This document shows, piece after piece, positions 25,847 to 34,901 of a stretch of DNA of 64,000 bases. The notes beneath the pieces were generated by a model that searched no databases, was not told the DNA's origin, and saw only the letters and a list, made by a program, of their open reading frames with translations. The translations under genes were made by a program, and so were the position numbers. How positions within the stretch are numbered: position 1 is the first letter of the stretch; the number at the start of each line of letters is the position of its first letter. The stretch is from JAVBNT01 sp031551355 (lineage in GTDB: Bacteria; Vulcanimicrobiota; CADAWZ01), in assembly GCA_031551355.1 (NCBI GenBank), contig JAVBNT010000001.1, positions 1 through 64,000 of the forward strand. Direction: 5' to 3'.

Positions 25847-28669
25847 CTAATTTTTTTCGTCAAGTATATTGATAATTTTTTCTCTTAACTCTTCATTTGT
25901 CGTTATCAGGCTTTTTAGCTTTTTTATTTTGCTGGCTATCTCCGGTTCACCGATTTTTTTGTCAAACCATTCGTCAATATCACCGTTTATAAAGTGATAT
26001 TTTATTGACTCGGCGTCTACTTCCTTTAGAGTGTTTTTAAAGTCTTTTACCGTTCCTGAACTGAGTCCCAGATATTGTCCCGGCAACCAGAAATAGAATC
26101 TTTTTTCAGGGACGATTGTTGTTTTTTTATCGTCTTCGCTGCGTCTGCTTTTTAGTGCTGAGATGTTGTCGTTTTTTTCGGAATTATACTCCTGTATTGT
26201 TTTTTTCATATGTTCTATCAGTTGTTGGGCTTTTTCATATGTTTCCGCTTCCGCTTTTAAGTGCAGGCAGGGCTCTATTTTGTCAGGTGTTATTATAACC
26301 CAGGATTTTTCGAAAAATATTTTTAGTCCGTCTGTGGTGTCAAACGGATTGGTATCAAAATATCTGTAGAAACTGTGCATTAAGCGTCCTTTGTCTACAA
26401 ATGCGCATTTTATTTCGTCCTGCGCCTGATGGAATACAGGAATATTTTTTTCGGCCTCTGACAGAGATATGCTGGTGGTTGCCGTCAGTTCCAGGATTTT
26501 TGCGAATGCAAACATAGCGTCAAAGCCGTTGTTGAATTCCGGGAATATAAAGCCGCCTTTACTGTTGCCGGCAAATAGAATCGGTTTTTTGTTTTTTGCC
26601 GCCACTTCCATTAAAGGCTGTCTTCCCAGCTTTGTTCTGATTACATTGCCGCCCATTTCCCAGGCAATTTTTTCAATGATGGACGGTGCTGTTACCGATA
26701 CGGCTATATTTGCTCCCGGATGTGCTTTAAATACAAGGAACGCCATTATTACCAGCAGTTTTTTACCGTCAATAAACTCTCCTTTTTCATTTACGGCAAA
26801 AAGGGATTCTGCATCCGAGTCTAACAATATTCCTAAGTTTGCTCCCAGGGTGGTGACTACTTTTGATAATTGATTTACCTGATTTTTTTTGTTGTATTGA
26901 GTTTCCCTGGTAGAGTCGATATACGCGTTGATTGAGACCGTTTCGCACCCTAATTTGCCAAGCAGCATTGGCAAAATGGTGGAGGCGGATGTGAAGCCGT
27001 AGTCTATTACAACTTTGAATTCTTTTTTGGCTATTTTCCTGATGTCAAGTGATTGCAGGAAGCTTGCCGTATAATTTTCCGTAAGTCTGGTGGGGAAGTT
27101 TATTTTTCCTATTTCATCGAAGGAGCTTCTGCGGAAATCTTCGCGGGCAAATATATTTTCTATTTTTCTTTCCTGTTTTTTTTGTATGTTTATTCCTGAT
27201 TTGTCAAAGAATTCGATGAAAACAGATCTGAAATCACTTGGGTTTATACGTACATGTATTCCTCCCTGTGCAATGCTGTTGCAGGTTGCATGCCTTGCCA
27301 TTGCCTCCGGCATAACGCGCAGATCCCAGGCCTCTATTCCCGAAGAAGACAATCCGCATATAATAGCTCTGTTAATCATTCTGGAGGCCGGATGATCGTC
27401 TCTGGACGTATTTATTACTGTGCCTTTGTCAAGATGTGAGCCGAATGATGCTCCAAGTTTAAGTGCAAATTCAGGGGTTATTTCTATATTGGCAAGGCCG
27501 CTGATTCCATCGTTGCCGAAAATGTTTCCCAGCCATCTGCCACCCCAGATAAGACTCATACTTACCGTTGCCCCGGCTTCTATTTTCTTTTCCGGCCATA
27601 TTTTGATATTGCTGTTTACCTGTGACTGTTTGCCGAGAAAGCATTTATCCCCTATGATAGCACCGTCATTTGTATGGACTTTCTCTTTTGTTGTTACGCC
27701 TCTGCCGACAATAGTACCGCTTATTTTCGATTGTTTGCCGATATATGTGTTTGACCATAATATGGAACGTTCAATTACAGCTCCGTTGGAAATTATGCAG
27801 TTATCGCCAATTGAACTGTAATCATTGATAATTACGCCGCCGCCGATTAGACAATTTTTGCCTATAACGACATTGCTGTTTATTTGAGCGGAGGGATGTA
27901 TTTCCGAATTGTCGCCGATCCAGACGCTGGGTTTTAATTCTTTTCCAGGTATGATTGCGGACACTTTTTTTGAGAAAATATCGTTTGCAGCTTGCCGGTA
28001 TTGCTCAAGATTACCTATATCGCACCAGTATCCGTCCATTATACAGCCGTATATCGGCTGATCGTTTTTGAGCATGCCGGCAAAAATATCGTTACTGAAA
28101 TCATATACCTTGCCCTGTTCCATATAATCGAGAATTTCAGGTTCAAGACAATATATTCCGGTATTTACGGTATCGCTGAAAACTTCCCCCCAGCTTGGTT
28201 TTTCAATAAATTTTGTTATCCTTGAATTTTCATCGGTGATTGTAACTCCAAATTCGAGAGGATTTTCGACCCGGCAAAGTGTTATTGTCGCAATGGAGCG
28301 CTTTTCCTTGTGAAACTGGATAATTTCCCTGAAATCAAAGTCAGCTATGGCGTCTCCGCTGATGATCAGGAATGTATCCATAAGCTGATCTTGAATTTTT
28401 TTTATACTTCCTGCTGTTCCGAGAGGTTCGTCTTCTATTGAGTATGTTATTGATACTCCAAAGTCTTTGCCGTTTTCGAAGTAGCTGACAATTTCGTCAG
28501 CCATATAGTGAAGGGTTACTATAATTTCGGTGATGTTGTGTTCACGCAATTTTTCAATCATGTGCTCCATCACCGGCTTATTGCATAAAGGAACCAGCGG
28601 TTTAGGGGTGTTAAGTGTTAGCGGCCTGAGTCTCGTTCCTTCACCCCCGGCCATAAGAATAGCTTTCAT
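25847..28669 (-). CDS. Sugar-phosphate nucleotidyltransferase fused to phosphomannomutase-like domain
   Basis: 940 residues in three blocks. Residues 1-235 are a nucleotidyltransferase with the GGEGTRLRPLT start and a KP substrate Lys. Residues 245-370 are a left-handed beta-helix of hexapeptide repeats. From about 380 a phosphomannomutase/phosphoglucomutase-like domain follows. It is annotated as mannose-1-phosphate guanylyltransferase in similar fused proteins. In the mutase part the phosphoserine motif (T-A-S-H-N-P in active enzymes) reads GGIHVRINP near residue 470, and the metal loop reads DSDAES near 615 instead of DGDADR. Mutase activity is therefore doubtful, while sugar-nucleotide synthesis for surface glycans is likely. 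Confidence 0.85.
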   Translation of the reverse strand: MKAILMAGGEGTRLRPLTLNTPKPLVPLCNKPVMEHMIEKLREHNITEIIVTLHYMADEIVSYFENGKDFGVSITYSIEDEPLGTAGSIKKIQDQLMDTFLIISGDAIADFDFREIIQFHKEKRSIATITLCRVENPLEFGVTITDENSRITKFIEKPSWGEVFSDTVNTGIYCLEPEILDYMEQGKVYDFSNDIFAGMLKNDQPIYGCIMDGYWCDIGNLEQYRQAANDIFSKKVSAIIPGKELKPSVWIGDNSEIHPSAQINSNVVIGKNCLIGGGVIINDYSSIGDNCIISNGAVIERSILWSNTYIGKQSKISGTIVGRGVTTKEKVHTNDGAIIGDKCFLGKQSQVNSNIKIWPEKKIEAGATVSMSLIWGGRWLGNIFGNDGISGLANIEITPEFALKLGASFGSHLDKGTVINTSRDDHPASRMINRAIICGLSSSGIEAWDLRVMPEAMARHATCNSIAQGGIHVRINPSDFRSVFIEFFDKSGINIQKKQERKIENIFAREDFRRSSFDEIGKINFPTRLTENYTASFLQSLDIRKIAKKEFKVVIDYGFTSASTILPMLLGKLGCETVSINAYIDSTRETQYNKKNQVNQLSKVVTTLGANLGILLDSDAESLFAVNEKGEFIDGKKLLVIMAFLVFKAHPGANIAVSVTAPSIIEKIAWEMGGNVIRTKLGRQPLMEVAAKNKKPILFAGNSKGGFIFPEFNNGFDAMFAFAKILELTATTSISLSEAEKNIPVFHQAQDEIKCAFVDKGRLMHSFYRYFDTNPFDTTDGLKIFFEKSWVIITPDKIEPCLHLKAEAETYEKAQQLIEHMKKTIQEYNSEKNDNISALKSRRSEDDKKTTIVPEKRFYFWLPGQYLGLSSGTVKDFKNTLKEVDAESIKYHFINGDIDEWFDKKIGEPEIASKIKKLKSLITTNEELREKIINILDEKN

Positions 28670-28842
28670 ATAATTCCCCCTGTGTTTAGAATAAAACTTT
28701 TTAGGTATTTGTATTTAGCAGTATTGTTGCAGCGTATTTCTTAGGCGAGGTTTTGAAACGTAATTTTTATTTATTTTTTCGAGCTGATTGTTTAATATTA
28801 ATAATTGTGACTTTGTAATATTTTCCCTAATATTTTTATAAA

Positions 28843-28904
28843 TCCTCCCGTTGTTTTTTTTAGGAGGAGTTTATATGTTGTTTAGAGAAAAATCTTTTAA
28901 TTAA
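28843..28904 (+). promoter_or_regulatory. Hairpin over a Shine-Dalgarno plus 9-codon leader frame
   Basis: TCCTCC (28843-28848) is complementary to GGAGGA (28863-28868), which lies five bases before an ATG (28875). That ATG opens a 9-codon frame (MLFREKSFN) ending at 28904. The next gene starts 60 bases later. A leader peptide whose translation is gated by the hairpin is possible, but coincidence cannot be excluded. Confidence 0.3.
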
Positions 28905-28963
28905 AAGTAATATTATCCATTAATTTAGTCCTGTTGTAACAAAGCTTTAAGGGAAAGGCAAGT

Positions 28964-30391
28964 GTGTTTTATATGAAAACGATCCTTAGAAAAATAGAGT
29001 TTGAAAATATAACCCCTGAATATATTTATGATGTTCTTGATAAGGTTTCCCAGCGTTATGAGCCCCTTATTTTTTCGATAAAGAGAGAGTATTGGCGGAA
29101 ACTGGGTCTTGCCGAAGATGGGTTTAAGGATTGGTTTATTGAAGGAATTAAAAAATTACCCGTGAATTGCGAGTGCGGCGATATGATAATGTCGGGAGAG
29201 AATAACCTTTATTTTTATAAGTTTATTCCTGAAGAAAAATCTTTGTATGCCGGTCTTATTTCCAAAGTTGAGAAAGACGGGTTTGAGCAGTTTTGCGGTG
29301 AACTTATAAAGATGCTGCAGGAGGCCAATCTTCAATTTTCTTCGTCATGGATTGATGTTGCCTATAGCGGAGATATAATTGATTCGATAAATGAACAATC
29401 CGAGGTTTTTACGCCTTCGAAACAGGATATGGAAGCATCAAAATATTTGGAAGACGAGCTGGCCAGGAAACTTCTATCCAAAATTAAGGAGACTTCAGGT
29501 TCCTCTATCTCCAAAATTGTTTCGTCTGCGGAATTGCCTAAGATTGGTCCTGTTGTTGATGAATTTGAGAAACTCGGCATTATTACGAAAGATTTTGTTG
29601 TTTTGTGCAGTAAGACCGGGCAGCCTATTTTGAAAGTTTCATCCCGAAGTGCTCTTGATGAAACTCCGCAGGGAACCAATAAGTGCTTTATTTGCGGAAA
29701 TCCGCTTTCAAAAGAAACTATTGACGAAATAGTTTCCTGCTCCGATTTTGGAAAAAATCTTCTTGAACGCGGTTACTGGCTGCAGGTGAGAATGCTCAGT
29801 GCCCTTAAACGGCTGGGTGTTCCGATGGATACGGTCAGGGTATGGTCTGACGACAGTGACATTGCCTATATGTTTTCAATAATTAATGGTCAGCCCTATC
29901 TCCTTGTTCTCTGTAATAATCCTGTGACCCTTGAAGACGTATACCATATAAACATTTATGTTTCTGCTTATTCCGTTAAAAATCTCCTTGTGATCTCTAC
30001 GGAGAAAATACCGTTGCTGGTCAAGAATTATATAGAAGAATCGAACGCATCAAATACGGCCGTATCTTTTGTAGAATCTCTGACGGCCATTGATGACGCT
30101 GTAGAGTTCTTTGTTGTTAAAAGAGGCGCTTCATATGTGTCCGAGCTGCTCAGTTCCTTTATAGATCTTATCCCTGTCAACATACACGAGCTTGTTGTGA
30201 ATATGTTCCAGGGTGAACATTCCGAACCTGCGGAGGCAGCGGGTAACGGATCCTCTGATAAGCCGGAGAAAAATGATAAGCCGCGGAAAAAGGCTTCCGA
30301 CAAGAAGCCGGATAACGGATCTCAGGAAACTGAGAAAGTACCTGTGCTTTCCGCCGAAGACGAAGAAATGATGCTTGGCGAGAAAATTTAA
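28964..30391 (+). CDS. Orphan 475-residue protein with zinc-ribbon-like motif
   Basis: No family recognised. The first 150 residues are mixed alpha/beta. A helical stretch at about 160-215 resembles a winged helix (KETSGSSISKIV...FEKLGII). A CFICG motif near 240 with a later Cys could bind a metal. The middle part (about 285-400) reads like a compact alpha/beta domain. The last 60 residues are Lys/Glu/Asp-rich and probably disordered, ending EEMMLGEKI. No signal peptide. GTG 28964 is preferred, since GGGAAAGG lies six bases before it; ATG 28973 is the alternative. A clean terminator follows. Confidence 0.6.
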   Translation: MFYMKTILRKIEFENITPEYIYDVLDKVSQRYEPLIFSIKREYWRKLGLAEDGFKDWFIEGIKKLPVNCECGDMIMSGENNLYFYKFIPEEKSLYAGLISKVEKDGFEQFCGELIKMLQEANLQFSSSWIDVAYSGDIIDSINEQSEVFTPSKQDMEASKYLEDELARKLLSKIKETSGSSISKIVSSAELPKIGPVVDEFEKLGIITKDFVVLCSKTGQPILKVSSRSALDETPQGTNKCFICGNPLSKETIDEIVSCSDFGKNLLERGYWLQVRMLSALKRLGVPMDTVRVWSDDSDIAYMFSIINGQPYLLVLCNNPVTLEDVYHINIYVSAYSVKNLLVISTEKIPLLVKNYIEESNASNTAVSFVESLTAIDDAVEFFVVKRGASYVSELLSSFIDLIPVNIHELVVNMFQGEHSEPAEAAGNGSSDKPEKNDKPRKKASDKKPDNGSQETEKVPVLSAEDEEMMLGEKI

Positions 30392-30393
30392 AT

Positions 30394-30427
30394 AAAAAAT
30401 CCCGGCTGTTAAACCGGGATTTTTTTT
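30394..30427. terminator. Bidirectional intrinsic terminator
   Basis: An AAAAAATCCCGG arm (ending 30405) pairs with CCGGGATTTTTT (from 30414) around a short loop. It lies between the plus-strand orphan gene and the minus-strand gene that ends at 30426, with which it overlaps by a base or two. Confidence 0.8.
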
Positions 30428-31778
30428 ACATTATGATATTAAATTTAAACGGTACAATTGGGGCGACATCGATTGATTTTATTTCAAGCGTCGCTTCTCC
30501 GCCGCGGTAGTGAACAGGAGGGAAAGTAAAGCCGCGCAGCGTTTTTCCGTGTTTTTCACTCCAATGGGAGCTTTTATCGAGCGGAGGGTATGCATATCCA
30601 AGCTTGTCGACAATTTTAACTTCCCTTAGCCTTAAATAATTTATATTTCCTGTAAATATTTCCAGATCATGGTTTAAAACCAGATATTCCTCATCGTAAT
30701 TTATTTCTTTGACGGTAAACATTCCTTCCACCGATAAAAACGGTGACGAAAGTGAAAATGTTTGCGGCTGATTCCAGTCGACATCTCTTATTTCAAGAGG
30801 AATTCTCCACGGCTCTTTCAGAGTGACGTTAAAAAGCTCTTCTATTTTCAGTTCAAGCATTTTAGGATCTTCAACAACATCGCACATATAGTATAATCTG
30901 GTATTAAAAATTCCCCATGGGCCGCTTCCTCCGGTGGGATAAACGTAGCCGTTTTCTTTGCTTGACAGCGTCAGTTTGAAAAACATCGGCCGAAAAAGGC
31001 TGAAATCGTCGGTTTTCATTCTTTTGGCAAAATCCATCGGATTTTTTGCCAAAAGAATGTTATTCATAAACTGATGACGCCATTCCAACTGCTCGTCATC
31101 AGTCATTTCCTTGTAAAGCGAGTCACAATACAGAAGCGCTCCTGACAGTCCGCAGTCTATTCTTGATATTTTCAGACCCTGGTCTACAATCGGTATATTT
31201 ACGTAACACTGATAGCTCTTGCAATAGTATTCACGGTAGGCAAGATCAGGGTAAATTGTACACTGCCAATGTCCGCTGCATTCCCATACCGGAGGAACAT
31301 ACTCTTTCTCCGGCTGCAGCTCTGCACGCCAGGCCTCCAGTTTTTCATATACCTCCGGAGTAATATTCGGATCGGCGTCCCAGGGATCATAAAGGGTGTT
31401 TAGCTTTACCATTGGCGACTTGCCCTCATCGACAACCTGCATTTCCTCGATCGTCAGGGTGACGGATCTTGTCCCTGCCGCCACAGGTTCAAATTCCAGA
31501 AACCATGGAAACGGGTCGCTGCTTTCGACCCGTTTTATACCTAGCAATGTGTAGCTTCTGTTGTTTTCATAATCAATAAGACTTGCTTTTGACGGAACGT
31601 ATCCGCCGAGAGTCTCTTCCGTTATGTCAAATCCGATTATTGTTCTTATGCTGTCAAACAACGCTGACTTTATTGTTACGGTTATTCCCAAATCTACGGT
31701 TGGCTGCTCAATCATCTGCAGAGCTCCTACTGACATGGCCCTTTTCATAACTGCTGTGAAGACTTCTTCCTGCTGCAT
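30426..31778 (-). CDS. Hypothetical beta-rich protein (DUF4179/DUF5643-like start?)
   Basis: 450 residues without signal peptide. The first 110 residues (GITVTIKSALFDS..., SYTLLGIKRV...) read like the Ig-like domains of DUF4179/DUF5643 anti-sigma-type proteins, but the N-terminal membrane helix of those is absent. The central part has several cysteines (CSGHWQC, YYCKSYQC) and a mostly beta C-terminal half. Function unknown. Its start follows the transglutaminase-like gene by 50 bases, so they form an operon. The Shine-Dalgarno is 22 bases away, with a hairpin between (see 31786-31806). Confidence 0.55.
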   Translation of the reverse strand: MQQEEVFTAVMKRAMSVGALQMIEQPTVDLGITVTIKSALFDSIRTIIGFDITEETLGGYVPSKASLIDYENNRSYTLLGIKRVESSDPFPWFLEFEPVAAGTRSVTLTIEEMQVVDEGKSPMVKLNTLYDPWDADPNITPEVYEKLEAWRAELQPEKEYVPPVWECSGHWQCTIYPDLAYREYYCKSYQCYVNIPIVDQGLKISRIDCGLSGALLYCDSLYKEMTDDEQLEWRHQFMNNILLAKNPMDFAKRMKTDDFSLFRPMFFKLTLSSKENGYVYPTGGSGPWGIFNTRLYYMCDVVEDPKMLELKIEELFNVTLKEPWRIPLEIRDVDWNQPQTFSLSSPFLSVEGMFTVKEINYDEEYLVLNHDLEIFTGNINYLRLREVKIVDKLGYAYPPLDKSSHWSEKHGKTLRGFTFPPVHYRGGEATLEIKSIDVAPIVPFKFNIIM

Positions 31779-31785
31779 TTCTTAT

Positions 31786-31806
31786 AGCGCTTTTGCGCTT
31801 TCCTCC
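31786..31806 (-). promoter_or_regulatory. Hairpin between Shine-Dalgarno and start codon
   Basis: On the minus strand GGAGGA (31806-31801) is followed by a perfect 5-bp stem with a 4-base loop (31799-31786), then seven bases to the ATG at 31778. Linear spacing is 22 bases; folding the 14-base hairpin away leaves 8, an ideal distance. The hairpin probably brings the two together. Confidence 0.4.
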
Positions 31807-31828
31807 GTTCCTGAATGATCAAAGGATT

Positions 31829-34255
31829 TTACTTTTTTTTCTTTTCCACGGTTTTACTGTTTTTGTCCTGTTTCATGCTTTTGACGGCATTGTCAGGTTT
31901 CTCCGATTTGACGGGACTAACTGTTTCTGCAGGTTTTGTGCTGTCCGTATTCTCAGTCTCCGTCACAGTCTCTTTTTTTTCTGTGCCGGCATCTGTTTTT
32001 TCAGGCATGCTTTCGGTTATATTTTCCTCCGCGTTCTTTTCATTGTCACCCTGCGGCAGTTCCATCTCCTCACCTGGACTTGCCAGCACAAATTCCAGTT
32101 CCTGCGCCGGTATGTTTACTTTTACGACTCTTCCGGAAGGATCTATATAGAAGATCAGACCGTTCTGGGTTTCACATTTGAAAGCATTGAAATCTCTGCC
32201 CTCAGCCTCAACTCTTTCAAAGTTTTTTACTTCAAGCTCTATATCCATTGTCTTCATGCTTTCGGGAATAAAGACCGTGAATTCGTATTTTTTGCCGAGT
32301 TCAACCCGGGGAATCTGTCCTATGACAAGTGCCCACAGTGATAAATATCTCTGATCCAGCAGATAGGTTCCCTGAGAGTAGGGGATATTTCTGATTATTT
32401 CCCCCTCACCTGCCGCAGGGACAATATTTTCAATGTATTTGTCAGTAAATCTGAATTGCTGCTGCTGCTGCTGACTGCCGATACCGCTATTGGAGATAAA
32501 CGATACCGGCAGGGCGTATGGCGTTAGCTCTGTCGTCGAGACAGCCGTAAATAGAGCATCTCCTATTTTTAGAGATGATTCTACCTTGAATTTGTAAACT
32601 TCTCCATTTTCGCCGAAATGCATATCTTCAACAACGGCCTTTTCCTTGCCGATTACAGTATCTCCCTTTTTGATTTGAAATATTCTTTCTTCACCTACCG
32701 GCCAGGAGATGTCTTTTTGATGAAATGCAACTTTTTTAGGAGGCTTGGGAGTAAAGTCGACATTCTCAATTGACAGTGATGTCAAATCACCGAATTCCCA
32801 TAAATAAATGTGAGCCGCATCAATGCCTTCTTCTCCTTTATCGGTATCAAACGGTACCCATCCGTTGTTTTCTATATAAACTTCAGTCCAGTATCCGGGA
32901 ACAAAATCACCCTTGTCAAAAACTATTCCTCCGGCCATTCTCGCGGGAAGTCCTGCCGCACGGCACATGGCGGTCATAAGCATCGCCCGGCTTTCCGGGT
33001 TGGCTATTCCTGATAAAAATGCCAGTAGAGAACTGGGCATTGATACTCCCGATTTAACATTGTCTTTAATCCATTTGCATATTTTTGATGCCGCGACCAT
33101 ACTGTCTCTCGATTTCCAGGTTATTTCCTGAGCTTTGTTGACTATATAGTCGTTTGAAGAGTCTATTCCTGTCTGCGGCTGCAGATATGGTTTTATTGAT
33201 TCATCAAGCTTGAACGGCGGAAATCTGTTGGGTTTGTCGACTGTAAGAGGCGTTTTTTTGGCCACAAAAGTACCGTTAAGCGAGTTTTCCTTAATCTCAC
33301 CGTTAAATGATTGTGAAAAACCGATTATACTGTGTTCCGGCGGAGCAAACCCTCTCCCTGTAAAGTTTCCGGTGACGCTCAAAATATCAATTTTTGACTT
33401 GTCCTGAAAATATATAGGTGATAAGGCTGTTTTTTTCTGCCATAGATCAATTCCATTTGATTTTTTGAGCTCTTCGGCAGCTTTGACGGTGCTTAGTTCA
33501 AACACAAGGCTGCCGCCTATTTCTTCCATTTTGGCAATGCGGTTGCTCTTGGCATCATACCATATTTTGAGAAGCGGTATGTTGTAGAAGTCATACATTG
33601 TGTATTGGAGACATTTTAAGTCCTTGTTCAAAATTTTTATAACAGTTTCGCGTTCTTTTACCAGTTTTACTTTTCCCTCTGTCTTAAGTATGGGGTCGTA
33701 TACATTAAGAACCGACTCTTTCTGATTGTTGGATGCAAGGATCAGCAACATATAATGTTCAATCATACTGTCCATACGCCCCCATAGATTGTTCATAAAA
33801 AGGTAACAGTCATTGTCGGTATTTATTAGTGAGCTTTCCTGATTGTTGCCAATAGCATTTTTCTGTGCAATAAGTCCTTTGGAAAAAACTGTTTCCGACA
33901 GTGCTTCCTGATTCCCGGATGTTTGCCTTAACATATAATATGATGGAGTTAATTTTTGCGCCGAAATTGAAAAATCAGATTGAAAAACCGATTCCTGAAT
34001 ATAACCCATACCTGCACGCAAAACCGAAAGGGATTGAAATTTTACGAATGACTCTCCTGCCAGAGACATTTTCTGGCTTATTTTGTATACGGAATAACCG
34101 ATAATAACGTTGTCGGATGTTACTTTGTAATGCACCTCACTCCCTTCTTTGAGCTGATTTCCGGGTGTATTTTGTGCCGTTAATGTTCCGCTCAGGCAGA
34201 GAAATATTATTGCCAATAGTAATGTTGTACCGTATTTTTTTTGAAAAAACTTCAT
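31829..34255 (-). CDS. Exported transglutaminase-like protein lacking catalytic residues
   Basis: 808 residues. A Sec signal peptide (1-27, ending LTAQ) precedes a long beta-rich region. Around 400-470 lies a transglutaminase-core-like domain recognisable by a CRAAGLPARMAGG segment and a WTEVYIENNGWVPFD strand. The catalytic Cys position (before the E-x-x-A-x-L helix) reads NPESRA, with Pro for Cys. The His before W-x-E-V reads PGYW. Only the Asp of PFD remains. So it is likely a binding or structural form. A Gln run encoded by CTG/CTG repeats lies near 595. The last 75 residues are Glu/Lys/Thr-rich and disordered. The small HEXXH gene upstream is 38 bases away. Confidence 0.75.
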   Translation of the reverse strand: MKFFQKKYGTTLLLAIIFLCLSGTLTAQNTPGNQLKEGSEVHYKVTSDNVIIGYSVYKISQKMSLAGESFVKFQSLSVLRAGMGYIQESVFQSDFSISAQKLTPSYYMLRQTSGNQEALSETVFSKGLIAQKNAIGNNQESSLINTDNDCYLFMNNLWGRMDSMIEHYMLLILASNNQKESVLNVYDPILKTEGKVKLVKERETVIKILNKDLKCLQYTMYDFYNIPLLKIWYDAKSNRIAKMEEIGGSLVFELSTVKAAEELKKSNGIDLWQKKTALSPIYFQDKSKIDILSVTGNFTGRGFAPPEHSIIGFSQSFNGEIKENSLNGTFVAKKTPLTVDKPNRFPPFKLDESIKPYLQPQTGIDSSNDYIVNKAQEITWKSRDSMVAASKICKWIKDNVKSGVSMPSSLLAFLSGIANPESRAMLMTAMCRAAGLPARMAGGIVFDKGDFVPGYWTEVYIENNGWVPFDTDKGEEGIDAAHIYLWEFGDLTSLSIENVDFTPKPPKKVAFHQKDISWPVGEERIFQIKKGDTVIGKEKAVVEDMHFGENGEVYKFKVESSLKIGDALFTAVSTTELTPYALPVSFISNSGIGSQQQQQQFRFTDKYIENIVPAAGEGEIIRNIPYSQGTYLLDQRYLSLWALVIGQIPRVELGKKYEFTVFIPESMKTMDIELEVKNFERVEAEGRDFNAFKCETQNGLIFYIDPSGRVVKVNIPAQELEFVLASPGEEMELPQGDNEKNAEENITESMPEKTDAGTEKKETVTETENTDSTKPAETVSPVKSEKPDNAVKSMKQDKNSKTVEKKKK

Positions 34256-34293
34256 ATTTTTGTCCCCATTCCTTCCCCTTGTTTCACAGTGCT

Positions 34294-34767
34294 TTACAGA
34301 GGGGTTTTGTTTATTATTTTTTCCATTTCAAATGCATAGTTTTCTGCGAATGTTTCTTTTCCGTTACTGCCCCTTTGTTTATGATGATCATCCATGTGGT
34401 GGCCTATTTCGTGGAGCAGGACATGGTGGAGAATATACTTTTTATACTGTTCCATCTTCCAGTAGCAATACCAGCAGTCACCGATATTTTCCCATCTGGC
34501 TCCGAAACGGGTACATACCCTGATGACTTTTTCCTGTGGTTTTATCATATATATGTTTTTAAAATCTGATGGGACCGCATAAATTGTTATGATTCCGTCT
34601 ATATACGAGGCATCGGCATTTATGCCTTTTTGACCGGAAAGACGTATACGCTTTAACCCGTTGAGATGTTCTTCGGGAAGGAGCATTAAAATCTCCTTAA
34701 TCTCTTTTATAGAACACGGGTATGTAAGTCCTTGCGGTAATTTGTCTTTTATAAACTGTATATTCAT
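34294..34767 (-). CDS. Small HEXXH zinc-protease-like protein
   Basis: 157 residues from ATG 34767. The zinc-binding motif HEIGHH spans 119-124 (H119, E120, H123), and E142 in the FAENYAFE segment is a plausible third ligand. That layout resembles small gluzincin or ImmA/IrrE-like proteases, but the rest does not match a family I know. No signal peptide, so it acts in the cytoplasm. No clear Shine-Dalgarno. It is the first gene of the minus-strand group that includes the transglutaminase-like protein. Confidence 0.6.
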   Translation of the reverse strand: MNIQFIKDKLPQGLTYPCSIKEIKEILMLLPEEHLNGLKRIRLSGQKGINADASYIDGIITIYAVPSDFKNIYMIKPQEKVIRVCTRFGARWENIGDCWYCYWKMEQYKKYILHHVLLHEIGHHMDDHHKQRGSNGKETFAENYAFEMEKIINKTPL

Positions 34768-34901
34768 CAAAACAATTTTGACGATAGCCGTTCTAAATCC
34801 TTCAAAAACGATGCTTATTAACTTGTTTTGCCAAAGGCAAAGAGGATAATGGGAAGGACTGAATAATTTCTTAAAATATATTTTCTTGTGAGGAGAACAT
34901 A

